From assembly GCA_904502235.1 (NCBI GenBank), contig CAJGDP010000001.1:62001-126000 (forward strand): a DNA stretch of 64,000 nt, in the 5' to 3' direction. The notes under the pieces were generated by a model. The model worked only from the letters and a program-made list of their open reading frames with translations. It did not search any database and had not been told where the DNA came from. A program made the position numbers and the translations under genes. Shown in pieces: positions 52,757 to 61,150 of this stretch; position 1 is the first letter of the stretch; each line of letters begins with the position of its first letter. Origin of the DNA: an uncultured Bacteroidaceae bacterium (lineage in GTDB: Bacteria > Bacteroidota > Bacteroidia > Bacteroidales > Bacteroidaceae).

Positions 52757-54118
52757 TTATGCAAGTATGTTTTTCAATTCTTCTGCTTTAACGCTCTGTT
52801 GTTCGCCGGTTGTCATGTTCTTAAGGGTAACAGTGCCGTCGATCATCTCTTGTTCGCCGATGATTGCCACAAACGGTATGCTGTGGCTGTTGGCATAGCT
52901 CATCTGCTTCTTCATCTTGTCGCTGCTTGGGAAAAGCTCAGCCGAGATGCCTGCCTTGCGCAGGTTGCCCACTATTGCAAGTGAGTGGAGTGCCTCTTTC
53001 TCGCCAAAGTTCACGAACATAACCTTTGTTGTGTGTATCGACTCTTTGGGGTAGAGGTCGAGCTGGTTCATCACGTCGTATATGCGGTCGGCACCGAATG
53101 ATATACCTACGCCCGAAACGCCGTCCATGCCGAACACGCCAGTGAGGTTGTCGTAGCGTCCGCCACCTGTGATACTGCCTATTGCCACATCCAGAGCCTT
53201 TACTTCAAGGATTGCACCGGTGTAGTAGTTCAAGCCGCGTGCAAGAGTAAGGTCGATGTCGAGTGTGCTGTTGAGGCTTATGCTCTTGAAAGAATCAAGG
53301 ATGAACTGTAGCTCTTCAACACCTTTCTCGCCAATGGCATTGCCTTTGAGTGTCTCGGCAAGGATATTCATCTTCTCATCGTTGTTGCCTTGTGCTTTGA
53401 GTATAGGCAACAACTTTTCTATCGACTCGTTGCTGATTTCCTTGCTCTTGAGCTCGGCAATTACACCGTCAAGACCAATCTTGTCAATCTTGTCAATAGC
53501 AACTGTTATGTCTATAATCTTTTCGGGTTCGCCTATTACGTCGGCTATACCTGCAAGAACCTTGCGGTTGTTAAGCTTGATGGCAACTCTTATGTTCAAC
53601 TTGCCGAACACATGGTCGATGAGCTGTATAAGTTCAACCTCATTAATCAATGAGTTGTTGCCGATGATGTCGGCGTCGCACTGATAGAACTCGCGGTAAC
53701 GTCCCTTCTGTGGGCGGTCGGCACGCCATACTGGCTGAATCTGATAACGCTTGAATGGGAATACAAGTTCCTCGCGGTGCATCACAACGTAACGTGCGAA
53801 AGGCACTGTAAGGTCGTAGCGCAATCCCTTCTCGCAGAATTTTGATGCAAGCTTCGCCGCGTTACGGCTCAAAAGCTCCTCATCGGTAATCTTGCTGAAG
53901 TAGTCGCCCGAGTTCTGTATCTTGAAAAGAAGCTTGTCGCCCTCTTCGCCATACTTGCCCATCAATGTCGACAGGTTCTCCATTGCGGGTGTCTCAATCT
54001 GTTGGAATCCGAAGAGGTGGAATGCCTCGCGTATAGTGTCGAAAATATAGTTTCTCTTTGACATCTCAACCGGTGAGAAGTCGCGTGTTCCTTTGGGAAT
54101 AGATGGTTTTGCTGCCAT
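52757..54118 (-). CDS. hisS: Histidyl-tRNA synthetase
   Basis: A 453-residue class II synthetase with PKGTRDFSP at the start, motif 2 [23 protein letters not shown], the histidine A motif [14 protein letters not shown] and [10 protein letters not shown], and motif 3 [13 protein letters not shown]. The C-terminal anticodon-binding domain is complete. It begins one base after the stop of the zinc peptidase gene, giving an operon of the two. Confidence 0.97.
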   Translation of the reverse strand: MAAKPSIPKGTRDFSPVEMSKRNYIFDTIREAFHLFGFQQIETPAMENLSTLMGKYGEEGDKLLFKIQNSGDYFSKITDEELLSRNAAKLASKFCEKGLRYDLTVPFARYVVMHREELVFPFKRYQIQPVWRADRPQKGRYREFYQCDADIIGNNSLINEVELIQLIDHVFGKLNIRVAIKLNNRKVLAGIADVIGEPEKIIDITVAIDKIDKIGLDGVIAELKSKEISNESIEKLLPILKAQGNNDEKMNILAETLKGNAIGEKGVEELQFILDSFKSISLNSTLDIDLTLARGLNYYTGAILEVKALDVAIGSITGGGRYDNLTGVFGMDGVSGVGISFGADRIYDVMNQLDLYPKESIHTTKVMFVNFGEKEALHSLAIVGNLRKAGISAELFPSSDKMKKQMSYANSHSIPFVAIIGEQEMIDGTVTLKNMTTGEQQSVKAEELKNILA

Positions 54119-54119
54119 T

Positions 54120-54830
54120 TTAGTCTCGTCTGTTTAAATATATCATTACATAGTAGAGTAGTGTTGCCAATGACGACAATGCCGCTACAACGTATGTGTA
54201 TGCCGCCGAACGTAGTGCACCGGTAGCATGTTTGTGATTCTGTGAGTTTGTTATGCCTGTTATCTGCAACCAAGTCAACGCTCTGCGGCTTGCATCAATT
54301 TCCACGGGCAATGTTATGAAACTGAACAATGTGGTGGTTGCAAAAAGTACTATGCCTGCCAATAATAACCCGGGCATGCTCTGCACGGTGATTATACCAA
54401 TGAGCAACACCCACGACATTATGCTTGATGAGAACTGCACTATGGGTACAAGTGCCGAGCGCATTTTAAGTGGTGCGTATGCATTGGCATGCTGCAGGGC
54501 ATGTCCGCATTCATGAGCGGCAACAGCTGCCGCAGCGATGCTTGCCGAGTGATATACACCCTCGCTCAGGTTTACAGTCTTTGTAGCTGGGTTATAATGG
54601 TCGGTAAGGTATCCCGATGTGGATGTTACCTTAACATCGTATATGCCGTTGTCGTGTAACATTTTTATGGCAATGTCGCGACCGGTCATACCGATAGGCA
54701 TCTTCGAGTACTTCTCGAATTTGCTTTTAAGGTTCGCCTGAACAATGTAGCTTACAATTGCTATACCTAAAAAGAGTATCAGGTATGTATAGTCGTAACC
54801 TACAGTTGTGTATGCTGTTGTTAGAAACAT
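54120..54830 (-). CDS. YugP-type membrane zinc metallopeptidase
   Basis: A 236-residue protein with about five hydrophobic segments and a zinc-peptidase motif [11 protein letters not shown] (His106, Glu107, His110) placed between the first and second membrane segments. It matches the YugP/DUF2 neutral zinc peptidase family, whose substrates are unknown. The ATG at 54830 is preferred to a GTG at 54857 that would extend into the preceding hairpin. Confidence 0.85.
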   Translation of the reverse strand: MFLTTAYTTVGYDYTYLILFLGIAIVSYIVQANLKSKFEKYSKMPIGMTGRDIAIKMLHDNGIYDVKVTSTSGYLTDHYNPATKTVNLSEGVYHSASIAAAAVAAHECGHALQHANAYAPLKMRSALVPIVQFSSSIMSWVLLIGIITVQSMPGLLLAGIVLFATTTLFSFITLPVEIDASRRALTWLQITGITNSQNHKHATGALRSAAYTYVVAALSSLATLLYYVMIYLNRRD

Positions 54831-54845
54831 GATGTACGATTTAAT

Positions 54846-54885
54846 ATTTTGGTTCACTCGGGGAAAGCCCTGAATGAACCAAAAT
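54846..54885 (-). terminator. Hairpin between purA and the zinc peptidase gene
   Basis: Arms ATTTTGGTTCA and TGAACCAAAAT pair perfectly, with an inner GGG/CCC helix. There is no U-tract on the minus strand, so it may protect the purA mRNA end or block readthrough only partly. Confidence 0.5.
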
Positions 54886-54890
54886 GTCTG

Positions 54891-56638
<1,748 letters not shown>

Positions 56639-56688
56639 AATTCTATAGCACAATAATAATTTACCTGTCCTCGTAAAGTTTTACTCTA

Positions 56689-56696
56689 CAAAGTTA
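56689..56696 (-). promoter_or_regulatory. Possible -7 element of the Fur-family gene and purA
   Basis: The minus strand reads TAACTTTG about 50 nt before the ATG at 56638. No -33 match at the usual spacing. Confidence 0.4.
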
Positions 56697-56779
56697 CCTC
56701 TTTTTTGAATATTATACACAGAAACTCTTCTAATTTTCTATAAAAAGTTTGTACAAAGTCCAAATAAGTGCTTCGGGGC

Positions 56780-57352
56780 TTATTCTTCCTCGTCGCAATA
56801 GTGCTCCAAAGAGTTGTAAGCCGCCATTATAACGGTTTTTCTGTCATCTATGTTTTCAATCTCCTTTGCCGTCGTAAGGAAAGTGCTTTCCTGCTCCTCG
56901 CTCAGCGCAACTCCTCTTCTGAATAGGTGTGTCAATGTCATGAAACCGCAGTAACGGAACATCCCTTCGCTGTTCTGTATCCATCCGGTGGCTTTTGTTG
57001 CCGCATCGGGCAGTCTGCAGAGGACTGTCATAGCCAGATGGTCGGCAATTTCGGTGAATGGAGCCTCGGCAATCCATTTTTCGGCAATATCGGCATATCC
57101 GCTTTCGGGCATCAGGAATATTGCAAGCATCTTGCACTCCCTAATGTTGTCCTGCCATAATCTCTTTGCAAGTTCTTCGTCTTTCTCGAACTTTGCCGCA
57201 ATGCCTTTCAGGCGAGGAATCTCTACACCGAAATTTATCTTGTAGTTCAGCCCATGGTTACGCTGTATCGACGATACGACACCATTCATAGCCAAGCGGA
57301 GTTCCTTCTTGATCTCTCTCACCTTTTCCTGAATAACACTCTCCTCAATCAT
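56780..57352 (-). CDS. AlkD-like DNA alkylation repair protein
   Basis: A 190-residue all-helical protein with the HEAT-like repeat pattern of AlkC/AlkD relatives: VEIPRLKGIAAKF, ELAKRLWQDNIRECKMLAIFLMPES and WIAEAPFTEIADHLAM. Such proteins excise N-alkylated purines without base flipping. The protein is shorter than AlkD (about 230), so activity is not certain. It lies 9 nt downstream of an AraC-type regulator, suggesting a small alkylation-response unit. Confidence 0.72.
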   Translation of the reverse strand: MIEESVIQEKVREIKKELRLAMNGVVSSIQRNHGLNYKINFGVEIPRLKGIAAKFEKDEELAKRLWQDNIRECKMLAIFLMPESGYADIAEKWIAEAPFTEIADHLAMTVLCRLPDAATKATGWIQNSEGMFRYCGFMTLTHLFRRGVALSEEQESTFLTTAKEIENIDDRKTVIMAAYNSLEHYCDEEE

Positions 57353-57361
57353 GGCATAAGG

Positions 57362-57796
57362 TTATTTTGCGGTTGTATGTCTTTTTCTGAAGTCGTTTGG
57401 AGTCTCGCGCATTATGCGGTAGAACGACGCATAGAACGACTGGCGATTGGCAAAACCTACAACTTTGCCAATCTCTTCGATGGTCATGTCGGCATATCTC
57501 TTGTCGGTCATGCGGTGCATAGCCTCCTTTATGCGATATTCATTTACAAGGCACGAGAAGTTGGTGTTGAAACGCGAGTTTATTACAGCGGAAATATATC
57601 GGGTGTTGGTCTCCAGTTCTGTAGCCAGACTCTTTGCCGAAAAATCCTTGTCGCGATATCTCTTCTCTATAACAATGATATTCAATATCTTTTCATAGAG
57701 TTCGTCGGCAAGTTCAGCACGTATCAACGAGCGATATGCAGCATTCTTGTTCTGCTTTTCTCTAATATTATAAGGTTGTGAACTCTTTTCAGTCAT
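57362..57796 (-). CDS. AraC-family transcriptional regulator, HTH domain only
   Basis: A 144-residue protein with the double helix-turn-helix of AraC (about 40-140): FSAKSLATELETNTRYISAVINSRFNTNFSCLVNEYRI and MTIEEIGKVVGFANRQSFYASFYRIMRETPNDFRKRH. Only a short N-terminal arm precedes it, without a sensor domain. It is the first gene of the pair with the AlkD-like gene. The size, like a stand-alone regulatory module, suggests control by expression level or by a partner. Confidence 0.85.
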   Translation of the reverse strand: MTEKSSQPYNIREKQNKNAAYRSLIRAELADELYEKILNIIVIEKRYRDKDFSAKSLATELETNTRYISAVINSRFNTNFSCLVNEYRIKEAMHRMTDKRYADMTIEEIGKVVGFANRQSFYASFYRIMRETPNDFRKRHTTAK

Positions 57797-57843
57797 GACG
57801 ACACTTTTAATGTATTACAAACTTTACAGTATTATCTCATTCC

Positions 57844-57874
57844 CAAATATACTACAAAGAGAGTAAAAAACAAG
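57844..57874 (-). promoter_or_regulatory. Promoter of the AraC/AlkD-like operon
   Basis: On the minus strand CTTG (57874-57871), a 19-nt spacer and TATATTTG (57851-57844), one mismatch to the consensus. Confidence 0.6.
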
Positions 57875-57925
57875 TGTATATGTAAAATAATTTCTAAGAA
57901 GTAGTAAAAATGCCCTGTTTTTGTC

Positions 57926-58705
57926 TCATTTCTTGTATTTGGCGGCTTTGAAACGGCTCTGCTTTGCAGCCTCTTTCTTGCCGAGCCTGTCGAGTAGAAT
58001 GCTCTGCAGAGTGTAGTGATTGCCGTTCTCCGGCTCCAGTTCTATGGCTTTCTCCACATCCATGAGTGCCAGCTCCGTATGCCCCATAAGGCGCTCCACA
58101 TTGCTGCGTGCAATATAATATTCGGCTATTGCAGGGTTGTCTTCAATGAGCAGAGTGAGCAAGGTTAGGCTCTCGTTGTATTTTCTCTCTTTCTTGTAGA
58201 GCATGGCAAGCCCAAGCTTCACATTGTTATTGCCTGGTTCAATTGACAACAGTTTTATATAATCCTCCTTTGCCTTGCTGTATTCGTCGGTTTCGGAATA
58301 GATAGTGGCTCTGAAGAAAAGCGCGCTTGGATTCGTGGGCTCCTGTTCCAGAATGGCATTGTAATCCTCAAGGGCACTCTTAAGGCTGTCAAGCTGCAAT
58401 AGGATGTTGGCGCGTTGCAACATAAGCGCGATTTTGCTGTTGTCGTCGCCAATAGCAGTGTTGTAACTTCTCAGTGCCTTGTGCAATTCTCCGCACATCT
58501 GTTGCGAGTATGCAAGGTTTGCGTAAGCATAGGTCTTCTCCTGCTCGGTGGAACTTTGCTCTGCCGCTTTCCTGAAACATGTAGCAGCAGCCTTGTACTC
58601 CCTGTCGGCAATGTGCTTTATGCCATCGTTGCAAAGAGTCCTGTACTCCTGTGAATATGCAACAAATGTAATTATAAGTAATAGAAACGAAACGGTAATC
58701 CTCAT
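57926..58705 (-). CDS. Tetratricopeptide repeat protein, secreted or periplasmic
   Basis: A 259-residue protein with a signal peptide (about residues 1-18, FVAYSQEYR) and five to six TPR units from residue 25 to the end (for example AYANLAYSQQMCGELHKALRSYNTAI and ADREYKAAATCFRKAAEQ). No catalytic domain is present. TPR proteins of this size hold partners together; the partner is unknown. No close operon neighbours exist. Confidence 0.8.
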   Translation of the reverse strand: MRITVSFLLLIITFVAYSQEYRTLCNDGIKHIADREYKAAATCFRKAAEQSSTEQEKTYAYANLAYSQQMCGELHKALRSYNTAIGDDNSKIALMLQRANILLQLDSLKSALEDYNAILEQEPTNPSALFFRATIYSETDEYSKAKEDYIKLLSIEPGNNNVKLGLAMLYKKERKYNESLTLLTLLIEDNPAIAEYYIARSNVERLMGHTELALMDVEKAIELEPENGNHYTLQSILLDRLGKKEAAKQSRFKAAKYKK

Positions 58706-58835
58706 CTGTCCTTATGTTATATCTATGTGTTTTCTTTCTGTCTGCTTGCGAATATAGTACATTAATTTTTAACTCAAAACACCCACCCCAAAACTTTAAA
58801 ACATTATAACAGTTTTTGTGTTTTTATTAGAAGCA

Positions 58836-58867
58836 TTTGACTGTTGAAAGAAATTTTCTTATCTTCG
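58836..58867 (+). promoter_or_regulatory. tRNA-Arg promoter
   Basis: TTTG (58836-58839), a 20-nt spacer and TATCTTCG (58860-58867, one mismatch) place the start about 25-30 nt before the tRNA. Confidence 0.65.
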
Positions 58868-58899
58868 CATCCGGATTTGCGAACAGATGAGCAAATTAC

Positions 58900-58971
58900 G
58901 CCTTGGTAGTTCAATGGATAGAATAAGGTCCTCCTAAGACTTAGATTCGGGTTCGATTCCCGACCGAGGTA
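58900..58971 (+). tRNA. tRNA-Arg (anticodon CCT)
   Basis: A full cloverleaf: acceptor GCCTTGG/CCGAGGT, D-arm, anticodon stem AGGTC/GACTT with loop CTCCTAA (anticodon CCT, reading AGG), T-arm TCGGG-TTCGATT-CCCGA. CCA is not encoded. tRNA-Arg genes are common integration sites, and AT-rich DNA begins a little downstream. Confidence 0.93.
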
Positions 58972-59020
58972 CAATGAAATAAGCCGTTTAGTGATTAGTT
59001 GCGGAAGGCTTGTTTGTTAT

Positions 59021-59039
59021 GGATAGTATTTTACTATCC
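59021..59039 (+). other. Hairpin downstream of tRNA-Arg
   Basis: A perfect 7-bp stem GGATAGT/ACTATCC with a 5-nt loop, without a T-run after it. It might help 3' processing of the tRNA transcript; it is not a clear terminator. Confidence 0.4.
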
Positions 59040-59078
59040 GCGACATATTTAAATGTTTAGAAGCGTTATGCTTGTCTT

Positions 59079-59239
59079 GTAACTTGAGAACCTAGGAAAT
59101 TTTCAAAGTAACACGAGGGAAAGCATAGTGGTTCTCACGCCTGTATTGGCGTGGGCTGCTATACCCATATCATCGTGTTACAGGTTTTCCTAGGACCTTC
59201 AAGTTACGAAACGTGGACGCAGTCCGCGCTTTTTTTTTT
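59079..59239 (+). ncRNA. Highly structured small RNA, probable 6S-like (Bacteroidales-1-type) RNA
   Basis: Three nested helices form one long hairpin: GTAACTTGA (59079-59087) with TCAAGTTAC (59199-59207), CCTAGGAAA (59091-59099) with TTTCCTAGG (59186-59194), and GTAACACGA (59108-59116) with TCGTGTTAC (59173-59181). Small internal loops separate them. Inside lies an apical stem CACGCC/GGCGTG (59136-59153) within a large bubble. A rho-independent terminator ends it. A -7-like TATGCTTG at 59067-59074 would start transcription right at the outer helix, though no -33 is seen. A long rod with a bubble resembles 6S RNA, which binds RNA polymerase; a Bacteroidales-1 motif with 6S-like shape has been described. 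No protein could be encoded. The alternative is a leader of the next gene. Confidence 0.6.
59212..59239 (+). terminator. Terminator of the small RNA, 14 nt before the next start codon
   Basis: Stem CGTGGAC/GTCCGCG (7 bp, one G-U) with loop GCA, then one C and ten T. It ends only 14 nt before the ATG at 59254, so that gene needs readthrough or another promoter. Confidence 0.88.
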
Positions 59240-59253
59240 ATGTACAGGTAACA

Positions 59254-61104
59254 ATGGGAAATCTAGGAAAAACACATTCTGTAACAAAAACACCTCTACT
59301 TTTTTCTTTTAAAACAAGGTTCTATAATATTGCAGGACCTCTCTTTGATGAGTTGCCGTATATATGTTGTTATATATTGTTTATGGGGGGAGCACCATTG
59401 TTGTTGGAACTGGTCAATAAAGTGTTGACTACAGAAAGTGTCAATACTTATCCTACCTTTTTACAGTTATTAGGAAACTTAGGAATACTTTTCATTTTTT
59501 CATATATTGGTGCAATAATTATAACTCTTATCAAATCGAAATCAGTTAAATTATTGATAAAAGTTATATCTTATTGCATTATAATATTGTTGTATTGTAT
59601 ATCGTATTTCCTTAGACATAATTTTCATCTTGAAATTAATAATCCTATATGTTTTGTTTTATTAGCTGAAACTACAGGTGAGGAATCGCGGGAGTTTATC
59701 AATCAATATATTTTTTCAAGTACAATATTCCCTACATTAAAAAGATTAGTAATTCTTGTTGTAATAGTGTTTGTATTTGAATATGTTTGGTGTTATATAA
59801 AACGTCTTTTAGTAAATGCTAAAGTGGCACTTGAAAAAGTGTTTTCCGTAATATTAATTCCTATATTTTTGTTTAGTATATATTCTACTAGTATCTATTG
59901 GAAAGTTTATAATGCTCCATCTCCTGATCATATAAGGTTAATGCATCCTCCTAAAGACTTAATATCATCAGTCTATACATCATTCTTAACATTAAATATG
60001 ATGAATGATAATATGGAAACAGCAATAAGATTGAATAAAAGTGTATATGAAAGTGGATTATCATATAATACTCAAACAGATTCTACGAATATTGTAGTAG
60101 TGATAGGTGAGTCATATATAAAGTCGCATTCACAACTATACGGGTATGAACTTAAAACAACACCCAATTTATGCAGAGAGGAAAATGAGGGTAGACTGTT
60201 TGTCTTTAATGATGTTATTTGTTCTATGAATAGCACAAGTGTTGTTATGAGGAATATTTTATGTTGTAACAATAGTAGTGATGGTGAACAATGGTATGAC
60301 TATCCTAATTTTATGACAATATTCAAACAAGCAGGGTATAATGTCTATTTTTGGGATAATCAGTTGAATGATACTCCTAATGCTGTGTGGTCGTTTACGC
60401 TAAATAGTTTTCTGTATAATGAATCAATGCGTAAGATTGCATATACAGCAACAAATGATAGTTCATATACTTATGATGAGAAAATTGTGAGTTCTTATAA
60501 AGAAAGAATAAATATTCCTAAAGAAAAATGTAATTTGATACTCTTTCATTTAATGGGACAACACATGGATTATGCAGGGCGTTTCCCGCATGAAACGTTC
60601 AAGCACTTTACTAAAGATAGTATCAAAAGAAATGATTCTTATCTGAATGATGAAAAGAAAGAAATTATAGCTGATTATGATAATGCCACATTATATAATG
60701 ATTATGTGCTGAGTGAGATTATCGATTTATTCAGGGATACAAATACAATATTGCTCTATTTTTCAGATCATGGTGAAGAGGTTTATGATTATAGGGATAA
60801 GTATGGTCGTAGTCATGAGGCTAATTCTAATAATTTTAAATTTCAGTATGATATTCCGTTTATGGTTTGGTGTTCCGATACTTATAAAGCAAATAAACCG
60901 GAAATAGTAGATAATATAAAGCATGCAGTTAATCGTCCGTTTATTACAGATAATGTTTGTCACATGCTTTTTAATGTTGCAGGTATTAAAACACCTTATT
61001 ATAGAGATACACTTGACCTAATTAGTCCTAATTACAGATGTAATGAACGAATTCTTCATCAGAATTATAAATATGAGGATATACGTTATTCATTAGGTAA
61101 TTAA
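59254..61104 (+). CDS. Second phosphoethanolamine transferase-like sulfatase-fold enzyme, AT-rich
   Basis: A 616-residue protein with five hydrophobic segments in the first 215 residues and a periplasmic sulfatase-fold domain. The nucleophile region reads IGESYIKSHSQLYGYELKTTP (split here: Ser287 is the likely nucleophile) and the metal site SDHGEEVYDY, followed by RSHEAN. It is a distant paralogue of the protein at 8598-10313. Codon use is far more AT-rich than in the neighbours (many ATA, TTA, AAT), which points to acquisition. It lies between a small-RNA terminator and a shared palindromic terminator. It should transfer phosphoethanolamine to a lipid or glycan of the outer envelope; the acceptor is not known. 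Confidence 0.8.
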   Translation: MGNLGKTHSVTKTPLLFSFKTRFYNIAGPLFDELPYICCYILFMGGAPLLLELVNKVLTTESVNTYPTFLQLLGNLGILFIFSYIGAIIITLIKSKSVKLLIKVISYCIIILLYCISYFLRHNFHLEINNPICFVLLAETTGEESREFINQYIFSSTIFPTLKRLVILVVIVFVFEYVWCYIKRLLVNAKVALEKVFSVILIPIFLFSIYSTSIYWKVYNAPSPDHIRLMHPPKDLISSVYTSFLTLNMMNDNMETAIRLNKSVYESGLSYNTQTDSTNIVVVIGESYIKSHSQLYGYELKTTPNLCREENEGRLFVFNDVICSMNSTSVVMRNILCCNNSSDGEQWYDYPNFMTIFKQAGYNVYFWDNQLNDTPNAVWSFTLNSFLYNESMRKIAYTATNDSSYTYDEKIVSSYKERINIPKEKCNLILFHLMGQHMDYAGRFPHETFKHFTKDSIKRNDSYLNDEKKEIIADYDNATLYNDYVLSEIIDLFRDTNTILLYFSDHGEEVYDYRDKYGRSHEANSNNFKFQYDIPFMVWCSDTYKANKPEIVDNIKHAVNRPFITDNVCHMLFNVAGIKTPYYRDTLDLISPNYRCNERILHQNYKYEDIRYSLGN

Positions 61105-61150
61105 ATCAAAATCCCGGCTTTATAAAAGTCGGGATTTTGATTTAATTACC
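61096..61150. terminator. Long inverted repeat containing both convergent stop codons
   Basis: Arms at 61096-61116 and 61130-61150 are perfect 21-nt complements, and the 13-nt loop can form five more pairs, giving a hairpin of about 26 bp with a 3-nt apex. The left arm contains the TAA of the transferase gene (61102-61104), the right arm the TAA of sprA (61146-61148). Confidence 0.88.

Noticed and set aside
58900..61104. A tRNA-Arg-integrated mobile element with a duplicated tRNA end.
   Set aside because: No second copy of the tRNA 3' end and no integrase were seen between the tRNA and sprA, so only the AT-rich composition supports transfer.
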